A DNA stretch of 64,000 bases from Parastagonospora avenae f. sp. tritici 18332-5 (GCA_022559985.1 JAFJTR010000011.1:124001-188000); one strand, 5' to 3'; shown: positions 46,489 through 59,040, counted from the first letter of the stretch. Numbers and translations are program-made. Notes: generated by a model from the letters alone, not told the origin.

Positions 46489-46985
46489 ATTATATGGGGG
46501 GATATGGTGTTTGGCGTTTTTGGTGGAGTGGAATACCCATGTGCTTTTTTTGTTCTCAGCTTGGAAATTCACACCTTAGAGCTCCTCGGGTGTCCCAAAT
46601 CGTATCGAATAGAACATCTATCAAGCAAAGTTCTCCGACTTGCGCCGACTATCACATTTACCAGACTCTAAAAGCGTCACAAACTCCAACGCCAACACAA
46701 CATCGCAAAACCGAGGCATTCGGCCCGCTCTCCTTTCCATGTGCAACTCAGCGGAACTCTGCCTGCAAGTCGGCGTAAACTCCCGATCGTGACTGGCTTC
46801 GAGGTATCCATAGCGCGCAGTCGGCGCGCGCGCCAAAAGTTTCCGCAAACATACGTCATGTTTAACGTCCCGCAGTTACCCGGCATAGCGTAAACAGAGG
46901 GAAAAAACATTGAAGATAGATCCTGAATCTCAACTACTTTAATCGAGGGAATTGAACTGCAATTGACGATTCTGTTTTACGAAGT
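46489..46985. other. Intergenic between Mis14 and the NADH dehydrogenase gene
   Basis: 497 bp; 3' flank and promoter. No other feature was recognised. Confidence 0.5.
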
Positions 46986-48760
46986 ATGTTGTCGTCCACA
47001 CGCATCTCAAGATTGCCGACTGGTATCAGGGAGTTGGTGCGATCACATGCGCTTTCAGTACCTCGAAGAAGCGCGGTTGGAGCGCAACAGAAGAGGTGCA
47101 TTACGATTGAGCAATTGAATGATGGGAGAGATAGTAAGTGTCATGTTAAATGAGCTGCTCAAACTATCTGCTTCAAATCCAATTTCTTGCAAGCCAATGA
47201 CTAACCAACATCCAAAGATCGCGAGCGCGTAGTAATCCTAGGATCAGGCTGGGCCGGCTTCACAGTCGCGCGAACTCTCGACCCCTCAAAATTCCAAGCC
47301 GTCGTCGTATCTCCCAGGTCGTACTTTGCCTTCACCCCACTCCTCGCCAGTACTGCAGTTGGAACACTCGAGTTCCGCACCGCTCTCGAACCAGTGCGGA
47401 GTCGGCGCACCAAAGTAGATTTCTTCCAGGGCTGGGCCGACGATGTGGATTTCAAGAACAAAACGATTACGATCGAGGAGGCCGTGGATGATCCTACGCA
47501 GGGCATGGCGCTGACGACCGATCGGCATGCGGGGGAGACGAAAGAGCAGCGAGAGGCGGAGAAGAAGAATGAGGTGGCGAAGGGGAGGATGTTTGATTTG
47601 ACGTATGATAAGTTGGTGGTTACTGTGGGGTGCTACAGTCAGACGTTCAACACCCCGGGTGTGAGGGAACATGCGTACTTTCTCAAGGATGTTGGCGACG
47701 CGCGGAAGATTCGGAATAGACTCCTGGCTTGCTTCGAAGGCGCGGCACTCCCCACGACAAGCGATGAGATGAGAAGGCAATTACTCAACTTCGCAGTCGT
47801 CGGTGGCGGACCGACGGGTATCGAGTTCAGTGCTGAACTGCATGATCTGATTAACGAGGACATGGCCAAAATCTACCCGGAGTTGATCAAGTATCACAAA
47901 ATCACAGTCTACGACGTTGCAGAGAAGGTTCTGCCCATGTTCGACGAGAAGCTGGCAGGATACGCAATGCAGAAATTCAGGCGCGAGGGCATCGACATCA
48001 AAACAAGCCATCACGTCGAGGATTTGAGCACAGGAGCACCAGTCGAACGAAGTGCTTCCGACAATGTCAATGACTACCGCCTCTTCACGCTCAAGATCAA
48101 AGAAGAGGGCGCAATCGGCGTGGGCATGTGTGTATGGAGTAAGTCACCTCCCCTTCTCAATCCTCACACGCACTAACACTCCCAGGTACAGGATTGATGC
48201 AAAACCCTCTTGTCGCTCACGCCATGGACGGTGTCCGCGAGGCTCCCTCCAACCTGCGCCTACTCGAATCAGACTCCTCCCCCCCATCCTCACCAACAAC
48301 AAAATGGAAAGTCCAAAAAGACCCCAAATCAGGCTCCATTATCACCGACGACCGTCTCCGCGTCAAACTCATTCCCCAGGACTCCTGTTCCCAGTCACCT
48401 ACCTCAGCAATCCACCCCGACGTCTTCGCCCTCGGCGACTGCGGTATCATTGAATCGACCACATACCCAGCCACCGCGCAAGTCGCCTCCCAAAAAGCCG
48501 TCTGGCTCTCCAAACGGCTGAACAACAATTCCCTCGACGCTTCCGGCTTCACATACAAAGACCTGGGCACGCTGGCGTATATTGGGAATTGGGACGCGCT
48601 TTTCCAGGGCGGGAAGGGGGGCAGGCTGCAAGGGTACTTGGCGTGGATCATTTGGCGCGGGGCGTATATTACCAAGACGGTGAGTTGGCGGAATAAGATC
48701 CTGGTGCCGGTTTATTGGGTGGTTAATTGGGTGTTTGGGAGGGATATTAGTCGGTTCTAG
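46986..48760 (+). CDS. NDE1: Alternative (type II) NADH:ubiquinone oxidoreductase, mitochondrial
   Basis: Exons are 46986..47133, 47218..48138 and 48186..48760 (547 residues). The first exon encodes a mitochondrial presequence: MLSSTRISRLPTGIRELV, rich in Arg/Ser with few acids, followed by PRRSAVGAQQKRC. The FAD-binding GxGxxG is VVILGSGWAGF at the start of exon 2. The NADH-binding one is NFAVVGGGPTGIEFSAEL. Other family segments are PLLASTAVGTLEFR, YDKLVVTVGCYSQTF, the third-exon ALGDCG (as DVFALGDCGIIE) and the membrane-associating C-terminus RNKILVPVYWVVNWVFGRD. These single-subunit flavoproteins pass electrons from NADH to quinone without pumping protons. No EF-hand is seen. External versus matrix side cannot be decided from sequence alone; NDE-type is a guess. 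Confidence 0.9.
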
Positions 48761-49258
48761 AGGTGGGAGAGGTTGAAGGATGGGTGCGTTGGTGGTGTAG
48801 GTGTAATGCCTGTAATGGAACGAATCTAGTCACAGTCCTTGACAAGAAACTGCATACTAAGGAGACGCCCTCCGTAACTCTCCAGTTCTGAGTGCTAATC
48901 ATTTGTACAGAAGAAGACGCGATGGAATAAACATCTAGGGCAAGAGGAATGTGAGACCTCGATTATGCTTTCAGCCTTGTGGTAAATGACCAAAACCTAG
49001 CCTCTGTGCTTCTACCTCGTAGGTTTCCAAATCAAAGCAATAAGTGAGCTGGGCATGAGGTAATCAATCTCCTCTTTCTCCTTGTTTGTATCACACGATA
49101 AGGTGTCAGAAATGCCGATTCGAGTAGAGAAGACCTCCTCGACGCTCATCTCCTAAAAAATCCCCGTGACAATCTCCAATCGCCCAAAGCCCAAACACAG
49201 AGGAATAACTCCTCACATCCATCCTACCCACACATAAGCATGGTACACAAAAGAACTC
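48761..49258. other. Intergenic between convergent genes
   Basis: 498 bp of shared 3' flank. No gene was seen. Confidence 0.5.
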
Positions 49259-49830
49259 CTAAGCTAGACGCGAGTACGAACCATTTCGAACTCCTAGCCC
49301 TTGGATAACCGCAACAACCGCCAGCGTCGTCGCAGTCGGCTTGTCTCCGCTCTTGAAGTAGCTTGCTCCAGCACCTATGAGCAGGCTGATCAAAAGGGTA
49401 GCGATGGACTTGTCGTATACGTCGTATATGCCCGTCATTGACCACTTTTTGGGACGCCCAGTCAGCAAAGAGTATGCATAGAGTCGTGAAATGAGGGAGC
49501 GGGTACCTTGTAGTTCATGATTCCTATTCACATTATTTTTAGAAACTGTTATGATGACGCTGATTTGTAGAAGAGTTACTTACCCATGATAGCGAAGAAG
49601 ACAGAGCCTTCATACCACCCGGCTTGCACGGCACCGCGTAGGGCAGTGGGCAGAGTGTTCAAAGACGGATGTTTGAACTGATCGAGGCCTTTTGTCTTGT
49701 CATATCGTCAATGCAAGGATGCTCATGGAGGTGTAGTGCTTGAGCGTACTGTATGGCCCAGGGCAAGCACGCCGTGCGCAACGGCTGCAGCGAGGAGCAG
49801 AGGGTGTTTGTTGCTTGTTATGGATGCCAT
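49259..49830 (-). CDS. Small multi-spanning membrane protein, uncharacterised fungal family
   Basis: Exons are 49830..49750, 49695..49584, 49523..49507 (17 nt) and 49444..49259 (131 residues). Joined, the first part reads HPLLLAAAVAHGVLALGHT, then TKGLDQFKHPSLNTLPTAL, AVQAGWYEGSVFFAIMG and IMNYK. The last exon gives SIATLLISLLIGAGASYF and TATTLAVVAVIQGLGV. There are four hydrophobic segments, so four membrane spans are likely. The GHT-KGL...GWYxGS...NY layout is shared with unnamed small membrane proteins of filamentous ascomycetes. The 17-nt exon is required to keep phase. No function is known to me. Confidence 0.75.
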
Positions 49831-50156
49831 TGCTATCTGGATTCTTCAGATTGAAGCTTGAGATCAGAATCGAATGTGTTGCGGATGTTGTAGTGAGGGA
49901 AAGAGATAGCTACAGACTCGTGTTAGTCTACCCGAAGTCTGAAGTCTTATTGGATGGGAGGGTGGTTTACCCCACTTTCACAGGCTTAGTGCGGATCCGC
50001 CGACACCTTCGTCATGTGCGACCACTGGCAGTTTCCACTATCACGATACTATTTTGTAGTCTGTATTCTGAATGACGTGTTTTGGTAACACTTTCCAAGC
50101 TAGGTTGTTTGAACAGACTGACCCCTCAATGCCCTCAAGGCTCGCAGTCTCTAACC
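49831..50156. other. Intergenic between two minus-strand genes
   Basis: 326 bp; promoter of the small membrane-protein gene and 3' flank of the next one. Nothing else was recognised. Confidence 0.45.
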
Positions 50157-50723
50157 TCAGCGCTTCCTCGAGCGGTTCTCCTTTTCATTATCGTCGCCAC
50201 ACTCCTTCTCGTCTTGATTTCTCTCATTATTACCGGTGTGCTTCCGTGTAGGTCCCTCCTGGTCAGCTTTCTCCTGTACGAGCATAGCCGGCAAGACTCC
50301 ACTCGCGATGGGATCAAGATCGGATGGTGCGCATGTGGCTGGCGATGTGTACGGCCCTGTACTGTCTGATTTCGAGCTCAGTTGATCGGCTTTCTTCTCG
50401 GCCCATGCAATCGCTCCGTCAACGACCGTCTTCACGCCATGTACCACCTCCTCTACGACTTCCGCCGCGGACTGTGTACCGTCGGTCCTCTGTCCAAAAG
50501 GAGTTGAAGGCTGCTTGGGTGTATTCGAAGATTCTCTTGGTCGCCCTGACTGTAAAGTGTCAGCAGGCGCGAAAAGGTCGACGAGCTCACTGACAGCCTC
50601 TTTTTCCGAAGGAGTCCCGTCAAGCTGCGCTGTGTCGGCACTGGAACGTGGAGTTGTGGCAGCCTCGAGTGCGCTTGGCCTCATTGTTGGTCCGGCTATA
50701 GCATCCAACGCTTCGGGCTTCAT
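50157..50723 (-). CDS. Hypothetical disordered protein
   Basis: From the ATG at 50723 the frame encodes 188 residues. It continues open upstream to 50831, and a 5' exon ending near 50750 is possible. Composition is coding-like: alternating charged and small residues, a predicted helical stretch EVVEEVVHGVKTVVDGAIAW, then AEKKADQLSSKSDS, and a charged end (NERNQDEKECGDDNEKENRS). The N-terminal half is Thr/Ser/Pro/Ala-rich. I recognise no family, and no signal or membrane segment is in the chosen model. Confidence is limited by the lack of a domain or flanking support. Confidence 0.45.
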   Translation of the reverse strand: MKPEALDAIAGPTMRPSALEAATTPRSSADTAQLDGTPSEKEAVSELVDLFAPADTLQSGRPRESSNTPKQPSTPFGQRTDGTQSAAEVVEEVVHGVKTVVDGAIAWAEKKADQLSSKSDSTGPYTSPATCAPSDLDPIASGVLPAMLVQEKADQEGPTRKHTGNNERNQDEKECGDDNEKENRSRKR

Positions 50724-52773
50724 TTGAATTCCGTCGAAAGATGATACTGATGCGTAAACGATGATGCAAATGTGGAAGTTGAATATCCATTCCGCGCTCA
50801 CAGTTGTCACAGATCGCAAGCTTTGTCTCACGCTTGGTAGCCGGAGCTAGTGTTCTTGCCGAACTGTTTGTACCTGCGTGTAACAAGATATGTCATACGT
50901 AAACAAACGAATATCGAAGCTACGATCATATGTGTCCTTCTTCAGGCTGTTCCCCGATCCTATTCGGCAACTTTCAGTGCAGGCACCCGGACACTGTGCA
51001 TCTGCTACGCCGCCGTTACAGCTGCAATGTACTACAAGCGATACAACTTCGTTGCGAACACGCTCGCCCTCACGTCTCATTATTGTATCCAGACTTGATT
51101 CTAGCTGAGCTTCGGTCCAAGGCATTATCGCAACCAACACCGCCTCAACATTCAGATACCGAGGCGCGAGGTCTGGAAGAGAAACAGCGCCGCAGTTCTA
51201 CTTGTTACGCGTAATTCACCACGATCACCGACTGGCTGAATAGCTCTTATAAACAGGTCTCACCCAAAAAGGAATGCGAACTCTGCAGTGCTCGAGTCTA
51301 TGCTCAAGTGCCGGAGCTCTGCTGACTGAGAAACACCAAGATGTTTTGGTCGGAGCGAGGTATCCACCGGTTATTTGCAGTAGCGGGACAGTGTTCGCGC
51401 AACGAGGCTGGATCCGTTGCGATCTGCAATCACCCGGCCACGCTGTGCACACGTCCAAGGTCGAAGACGAGCTAAACACTTCGGTATGATGCATGATTCG
51501 AGTCAAGTGGCTTGAGATGTAGATCTAATGGTCCCGCACAGTTTAGATGCTAAGAAAGCCACCTGATGCTTCGCTAGACTTCCGAGGTCTTGTTGAACCT
51601 GCCCAAGATGCAAAACACAACTAGACATTAGTTTGGCCATGCTCTGGCTGATTTCAGCCGACTCAAAACTCGATCGAAACGATAAGCGGTGACTGCCCGA
51701 CATAGCCCACGATACGCATCATCCTTGTTCCCACACCAAGCACATTTGATGCAGCCAGACTGCATGGCGCTCAATTCGACCACCAATCCGGCTACATCAA
51801 TGATTGGCTGCGAGGACTGCAACCGCGCCCCATTCTCTCTTGCTTCCATAGACCTTCTATGACAGGGCAAACCCCTGCAGTTGATATGACCCGCGGCGAG
51901 GATATGAGGAACAGCCAATCATAAAATACATGGGTCGCTCCACAACTTGGCCGCAATATATACACACGCTGTCGGTGCTTCACTGGCGCATTGTCAATAG
52001 TCAGAAGATACCGTTGATGCAGGTCCACTACCGCCGTACGCTGATCGCTCCTGACGCTGGACCCTTCCTACGGTGGAGATGACTGTGTCGTTGTCGCTGG
52101 CGCTGGCAGTTTGGCTGATTTTAGCCTGTTACATGCGGCTCGAATGTATGCAAGTGGCAGGTAGTTGAATCCATCGCCGCGCTATGCTCACGGATTTGCC
52201 GTGTTGCTTTCAAGTATTTGATCATTTCCAAATCCCAGAGCTCGTGCCTGCTGCGTGTTGTTCTGTAAGCAGATCGACTCTCCATACACTATCGGTCTCT
52301 GGCTGCCGCCGCCGTCATAAGTTGCCGAGCTACCCCAGCTGTCCCATCCGTAGGATTGGAGGCAATTTGCTGACGGGTAGGCGAAGGCATCGTCAGAGTC
52401 ACGAACCTGGCGACCTTGTCGACCATCCACTCGAGACCCCTGTAGCCCGCATCTGGCGCCTTTTTTAATTGTCTGGAGGCAGTGTGGAGTGCCTCAAGCC
52501 CCATGCCATCCCCGCATTCGCATCCTTCATCTCGCAAATGCGATGTGAGGACTTCGTGGAGCTAACGGAGGCGACATTGTGGGCGCGATATATTCGATGC
52601 TAGTGTCCCCGTTGCCAGGTGAGCTCATATTCCTCTACCCTGCGACGCCCGAGTCTACACCTTCCGCTGCCTCTGCATACCGAACATCGTGTCGATATCG
52701 TGGCTGCACCACTGCACACGCCGCAAAGTTCGAGTGCAGCGTGCCCTGGCTGCTGTCTATCTATCCACCAATC
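50724..52773. other. Gene-poor stretch upstream of the Zn2Cys6 gene, about 2 kb
   Basis: No supportable gene, repeat or RNA gene. Open frames on both strands are under 100 codons and domain-free. The part next to 52774 likely contains a long leader with short upstream open frames, since an in-frame ATG at 52579 also exists. Confidence 0.4.
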
Positions 52774-55067
52774 ATGGCAGGAATTACGCCTTCTCCAGAA
52801 GTTAGTCCCGTGTCAGCGGCAACCACCAATGGACAGTTCCCGCGAGACTCCTTCTGCCTTAATCTTTCCACTTTGCCGGACGCAGGCAATTTTATGCTCA
52901 AGTCTGCACTCCGGTCTCCCCACCTTCTTGAATCGCCGAATGGCCTTTTCTCTCCTCACGGCGGTCTGACCAATCCGTTCAAGAAACGACCCCGCAACAT
53001 GTCTCAATCCTCGGGCACGGATCGTGAGATGTCGAGTGATCTTACCCCACCTGCACAATTAAACGGCACAGCACCAACGAGCAACGGTGCCAATGGCACT
53101 CACTCAGAACCACGCCCGTCGACGAAAAAGAGGCCAAGCACCGACACGATAGACTATCCGCGGCGACGCGCGACCATAGCCGTAAGCTCCTTCTTTGGGC
53201 AGTGATCTCCCACAGCCATGTCCTGACAGCTTCTAGTGCGAGATATGTCGATCGAGGAAGTCGCGTTGTGACGGTACAAGGCCGAAATGCAGGCTTTGCA
53301 CAGAGCTGAACGCAGAATGCATCTACCGTGAGCCGGGCATCAAACTAGATGCAGGCGACAAGTTGATTCTCGAGCATCTCAACCGCATCGAGGGACTCTT
53401 GCAAACAAGCATCACGAGTGGATTTTCCCTGTCCTCGCATTCGCCCGCTGCAAGCAACACCACGAGCGAAGATTTCCTGGCGCGAAGCTCCGGCACTATT
53501 CCCCACTTGGGCATGGTCCAGCCCATCAACGGCATCGGCACATGGACTAACCATCCTTCGAACATCTCCACGATGCCAAAGACGCACAACACCGCGGCCT
53601 TGAACCTACTGGCCTCGCCGATGATTCGGGAATTGGTGTCTCGTCAATACGATGCGAAGATCCTTCTCCAGCTAGAAATGACGCGGGAACCTGTTAGTTT
53701 CAGCAGCTCGCGAGGTCTCGATCTGTCTAATACGGGGACCTATGTCCAAGCGTACTTTGAGAGAGTGAACGTTTTCTATGCATGCGTCAATCCGTATACA
53801 TGGAGTAATCATTACCAAACCGCGCTGGCCCATGGATTTCGTGACGGACCCGAAAGCTGCATTGTCCTGCTGGTGTTGGCCCTTGGACATGCTGGCAGTA
53901 CCGGAAGCATCACACAGCAGAACCCCGAGAAAGAGCCTCCAGGCCTAGCATATTTCGCTGCTGCATGGTCACTTCTACCTACTGTGATGACGAGGAACAA
54001 CATGGTTGCAGCCCAGTGTCAAATCCTGGCCGCGGCATACTTGGTCTATCTAGTGCGACCAGTAGAAGCCTGGAACGTTTTATCAGGCGCCAGCATGAAG
54101 TTACAATTGCTACTGAGTGCACCTGGAAGGGTATCTCCAGCGGAAGAAGAGCTGGGCAAGCGCGTATACTGGAATGCTGTTATGATCGAGAGGTAGGCTC
54201 AAATTTACCCGCGAAACAATCCGCGCTGACATTCATTTCTAGTGACCTACTGGCGGAGCTTGATCTTCCACACTCAGGCATAGCACAATTCGAAGAGGGC
54301 TTCTCACTACCAACCGGTTTTGAAGATCTGGGAATGGAGGTAGTGGGCCGTGACGAGCTGTGGTATTTTCTTGCAGAAATTGCTCTACGAAGGTTGCTCA
54401 ATCGAGTCAGCTCTATGCTCTACATTCGGACCACGCCGTATTCAAAGGGACCAGCTGCCACATCGGTAGCACAACTAGACCCACTGGTAGTTGAGCTTGA
54501 CTATCAGCTGAATCAGTGGTATGCCGGACTGCCACAGGCAATGCAGTTTCCCCTAGACAGGGTCCCCTTACAAAATCCTGTGCAGACTGTCTTGAGACTA
54601 CGGTACTTTGCCTGTCGCACGATCATATTCCGCCCATACGTACTCCTCGTTCTACAAGACGAGACTCTGGCCCTCGACTCAAGTGTGCAAGACAACTGCC
54701 ACAAATGCTTGGAGGCATGCGTACGTCAACTGGAATACATCACAGCGCATCATGCGGGACATCTCCCTTACCTATTCCAAGGTGCTCTATCGTAAGTCTG
54801 TTCACATAGCAAAAGTTTCTTAGCTAACCATCTCCTAGCATAATCTCTCAGACTTTGCTCATCATGGGCGCGACAATGACGGCATCGCTATCGCAACTGC
54901 TTCCCCCACCATCCACAATGGACGACATAATCAACAACGTCGTCCTCGAGATGGAACGATACGCCCACCTCGCACCAAGCCTGCGTCTTTCGGCCGAGAT
55001 CATTCGAGAGGCCGAGGGAAAGCGCCAAATGTGGCTACGCACAGCTGGACTGAAGTTCGAACCATGA
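52774..55067 (+). CDS. Zn2Cys6 fungal transcription factor
   Basis: Exons are 52774..53181, 53237..54192, 54243..54791 and 54839..55067 (713 residues). The binuclear zinc cluster straddles the first intron: the exon 1 end supplies the basic RRRATIA and exon 2 begins CEICRSRKSRCDGTRPKCRL, then CTELNAECIY. All six cysteines are present with C-x2-C-x6-C spacing in the first half. A short linker (LILEHLNRIEGLLQTSI) resembles the coiled-coil dimerisation element. The middle-homology (fungal-specific TF) region follows, with YFERVNVFYACVNPYTW, then EEELGKRVYWNAVMIE. The start at MAGITPSPEVSP is preferred over an upstream ATG at 52579 whose leader looks non-conserved. Targets cannot be told from sequence, and no biosynthetic genes are adjacent. 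Confidence 0.88.
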
Positions 55068-57616
55068 TTTTATGGCACACTTTGAACCCTCTTTGCAACA
55101 GTTGCTTGAGCGCGATGGAAAAATGCTCAACAACGACGCATATGCTGAAACGCCTCTGGGAATCATCATTGAGCCTATCGCGCGAGCAGGGCCTGAGTTC
55201 TCAGTGATCAGCAACGGTTCCGGCGCACATGAGACGCCATCATTTACGCAATGTAAGCGGCGGCTCGGCCAAACTCACAGTTGGGGTTGGCGCACAGACC
55301 TGTCCCCATTATGCTGCAGCACAGCGTTTTTGAAGTCAGGCTAAGATCAGCCATGTGGCTAACCAAGACAACGTCGACCGAGATTCTGGACGTAGGATGC
55401 GGAGACTTGATTTCTGCCACCAAGCCAAGCACACTACACAGTTGGCAATCTTGCGTACAGAGTGGGAACATCACCGGGGTCAACCGGATAATCTTGCCAG
55501 ATATCGTACCCTTGTATATATTCTCTTGGTTCCTGCTTAGCCCCACGGGAGGAGCAGAACAACACGTCTTCTTGGAGTACGATGGAATCGACTGAATGTT
55601 GGTGCGACGCCGATTAGATAAGTTTCTCCTTTGAGTTTGCTCTTATGTGGTCTGCACCAAAAACCACTTGAGCCTCTCGAACAACTATGAGGCGAAGAAG
55701 GATTTTTTGTAGGCAGCCGATCTGGAGGTGAGCATTACATACAAGCGGTACGGGAGGTTTTATGGATCGTCGTCCCCATGCGATGCTGGTACATCGTCCC
55801 GTGACGATCCACAGCCACACTGAGGCGATCATGATACCAATGACTTAGACATAGAGCACAGCAAGCTTATCATACCCTACTCTCACCTATTCATTGACTA
55901 GATTTCGTATTTTGCTCTCGATTTCCACTTACACATTTCACCCAAGAGGCACATGCCAGCATTGCAGCAACAAGCGCGCAAACGGCGAGTAAGGGCAGCT
56001 CCACGTAATATAAATCTGATATTAATGATGTCTGAAGGCCCGATAGCGGCCATGCACCCCACAGGTTCAGACTTCACCCGCATTCGTCCTGAATCCTGAT
56101 GCTCTTCTAGAATGTTTCAAATTTCGGACATATGCCTCTAAAAGCGCTGGCATGAGATGCTGGTGGAGAGGTTTTCGAGAAGATTTACATTTGCGCCGGA
56201 GGTGCGAGATGAAGCCGTGGAACGTGAAATGATGAGATTCATGATCTTGCCGGACACCTACATACACCAGTGAGACAAGGCTAGATAATGTACAATGCTT
56301 TCCGGAATGAGTCGAATCAAAGCATTGTAAACTTTCAATACTGTGAGCATGTCTCCCAAAATACTCTATCTCACCAATGAGCAGCGCCTGTGTGGTAGAC
56401 GCCAATACCTGCATTGCACAAGTCAGCCTTCTGCTGACGAGCAGCCACACGCAGCGTGATTCATTTGCCAATGCTTTAGCGCTACCGATGAGGCAGCGTG
56501 ACGCCTTCTATCACATCTTTTCGAAGCCTCGTCGAGGAACAAGTGGTGGACCCCGCCAGCACGGATGCACTGCGCGGACAGCCGTCACCAGGTGCGCCAC
56601 CACATTGACACGACTAACAAGTGTCACGACAAGTCGACGCCGAGGGCAGACAGGCCGGACTCCATTGCTGCGGGGTCATTGGTACAGTGGCTTAAACGGT
56701 GCAGTATCTGCGCGCATGATCATGACTCGCTAGGAGGCGCTGGATCTAGAATGTTACACAGCATAACGCACGTTGAGTGACGCCGCGAGTAGGTTGCACG
56801 TCAACACGAAACAAAAGCGTTGTTCGGCAGTTCTCCAGATCCCCAGGTCTGGGTACGGGTCGCACGAGCATACTCCAGGGTTATCGCCCTTGACAATCAT
56901 TGCACCCGGCAGGTTCTGGGGTGGAATGAGTTAGCGCTTAAGACAGTGATTTAATACATGGGATGGGGTTCTTGGAAGGGGATTCTAGAAAGATCATGCA
57001 CACTAGCGGTAGTCGAGATGAGCTGACCAGATTCTGGTTAGCGAGCTGCAGCTGCACCAAGTCACATGGCTTGAAGGATGCAGAGGCGCGACTTGGTATA
57101 CTAGCGCAGGCAATGTTGCCTGCGGACTGAAATCTGAGGTCGGCGACCAAAATTGAGTCGTGACTGCATCAAAGATAGCTGTGTACTTATACACAAGCAC
57201 GGAAAACACCTGACTCCAGCGTAGGGTTGCTTTGCTAGACTTGTATTTGTAGCAGACTTATTGGGTTGATCCATTCATGATGTAATGCAATGTTGGATCT
57301 TTACACTGCATCGGTGGGACTGGTTGCTCCGACTGACTGACAAGTCCATGGTTCCATGCTCGACAACGTCGATTGACTGCCTTTGCGCAACGATAAAGTC
57401 CACTAAAATCATCTTTGAACGTTGACCCGACGGGCATAACCGCCACTATGTGGCTACAGTTGTTCTTCCGTGCCAACGTCATTGCGCCGCTGCAGGTACC
57501 CGCGTTCGATGCTCCAGAAGACAGACCAGGAGCAACCTCGCCCGTACTCCAGAAAGAACGCCGTGCATGGGGAGACCGGACCTCATAGCCGGGCGAAACA
57601 GAGGTAAGCTTTTCCG
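55068..57616. other. Gene-poor stretch downstream of the Zn2Cys6 gene, about 2.5 kb
   Basis: Shared 3' flanks of two convergent genes plus unexplained sequence. Frames such as 55072-55344 (+) and 55281-55595 (+) look partly protein-like, but neither has a start context, introns or a domain that I can support. No transposon ends, tRNA or satellite was recognised. Confidence 0.4.
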
Positions 57617-58693
57617 CTACTTGTATCTTGACACCACCTTCCTACGTTTCTCGAAAGCATCACCGGCCGCGGATCCAGAGCCTCGGGGTCCATCACCCAC
57701 AGGTCGCTTCCTACTCTTGTCCAATGATCCCAACTTTCCACCCTTTTTCTGCGTGAGTCGCTCGATGCGGTCGATGCCAGCACCCAAACTTCTCCACTCC
57801 TCTCCACCAAATCCACCATCCTGGCCGCGACCCCGCTTCTTAGCCTGTTCCTTCTTACTGATGGGTGCCAGACGCGTGAAGTTTGATTCTTCATACTCTC
57901 GCCTCTCGTTCTCCTCTCGTCGCTCCTTTTCGGATTTCGTATGGCGACCTCCGTCGACAATTGTGCTTCCAATGCTTGGCTCGGCCATGGGTGCCGAAGA
58001 GAGTTCGGTTGCGATAAACTCATCTAAAGTAGCAGATTTGCCTGGTCTTCGCTCGCGCCGTGCTTCCCGACTTTCGGTCGTTGGCATGGCCATTGGGGTG
58101 ATCTTGGGCGGCCTGTAAATGCCATCTTTTGCTGAATCCCTGGCCTTTTCTTCCTTGACGTCTGCTTTTGACTTGGCCATTTGGGGGCCTCTTGGTCCGT
58201 AATTCATCTCATCGTCATCCTCTTCGGTTTGGTCAGAAGCAGCGGATTCCGTGTCACTGGCATCTGAATCTGCGTTTGACTGATCCTTGGTTTTCCTCGT
58301 CTTAGACTTGGCCACTGGGTGAGATGTACGTCGAGCAGCATCATCAGCCGTTCGGATAATCTTGTCGATGTTGTACTTGAGACGGTTTTCAAGCGGTCGC
58401 ACGCCCTTTTCCAGATACACTCGAAGCTCAATCAACTTCTGTACTACTTCGTCGTGTGGATGCAGAGTCAATTCCGTCGGTGCGACAGCGCTGTCGGAAC
58501 GAGCTCTGAGCTTGAGCAGTATTAAGAACACCAGATTCTGGAGGTACGACAAAAGCAGTTCGTTCTTGACATCGAGCAGCGAGATGCCTTCTTTTGGCGG
58601 TGAAATATCATCTGACGGCAAGGCCTCGGTCGCGGATTGGATAGATGATACAAGTGTCGCTAGTAGCGCCTCCAAAGAGTTGTCGACGGCCAT
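57617..58693 (-). CDS. LCP5: Lcp5/neuroguidin, U3 snoRNP-associated Sas10/C1D-family protein
   Basis: Single exon, 358 residues. Lcp5 joins the 90S pre-ribosome and is needed for early cleavages of the 35S pre-rRNA. The N-terminal Sas10/Utp3/C1D helical region is clear: SLLDVKNELLLSYLQNLVF, then KLIELRVYLEKGVRPLENR and LKYNIDKIIRTADD. A conserved middle block follows (MNYGPRGPQM, KDGIYRPPKITPMAMP). The C-terminus is basic, with ESNFTRLAPISKKEQAKKR, then SLGAGIDRIERL, and ends in KRRKVVSRYK, a nucleolar-localisation-like tail. All are family traits. Length is near the yeast protein (357). Confidence 0.93.
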   Translation of the reverse strand: MAVDNSLEALLATLVSSIQSATEALPSDDISPPKEGISLLDVKNELLLSYLQNLVFLILLKLRARSDSAVAPTELTLHPHDEVVQKLIELRVYLEKGVRPLENRLKYNIDKIIRTADDAARRTSHPVAKSKTRKTKDQSNADSDASDTESAASDQTEEDDDEMNYGPRGPQMAKSKADVKEEKARDSAKDGIYRPPKITPMAMPTTESREARRERRPGKSATLDEFIATELSSAPMAEPSIGSTIVDGGRHTKSEKERREENERREYEESNFTRLAPISKKEQAKKRGRGQDGGFGGEEWRSLGAGIDRIERLTQKKGGKLGSLDKSRKRPVGDGPRGSGSAAGDAFEKRRKVVSRYK

Positions 58694-59040
58694 CGTTTCG
58701 TTGTGTTGTTGTTGATTCTGCGTCGCTGTCGTCGAAGAGCGAGTGCAAGAAATTTATTTGAGCCAACAATTTTCCGTCCCGGCCACTACGCCAACTTAGG
58801 AATAGCCTGCACGCTATCCCTCTGCTCCGCACGCTCTTCATGACAACTTCATCAGCTTCGACATCTGTGCCCTTGCTCACCAATAGATCAAGTAACAGCT
58901 CACGGCTCTCATCTTTCTTGATAATGTTTGGCATGTAGCATCGTCGTTACAAACCTGATAGCAGGCGCTCCTAGGCCACAAACGGCAAGAGAAAAATGTA
59001 TCATGACGCCCCAGTCCTCCCCAGTCACTGATCATGTTTC

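Noticed and set aside
55072..55344. Frame just after the Zn2Cys6 stop codon that could extend that protein
   Set aside because: It is in another frame and no intron could remove the TGA at 55065-55067; kept as 3' flank.
55281..55595. Plus-strand frame with a methyltransferase-like TEILDVGCGDLIS segment
   Set aside because: Only one short motif-like piece; nothing else of the methyltransferase fold follows in any frame, so it is probably chance.
56680..56770. Possible tRNA-like segment
   Set aside because: No paired A and B boxes and no cloverleaf with an acceptor stem could be drawn.
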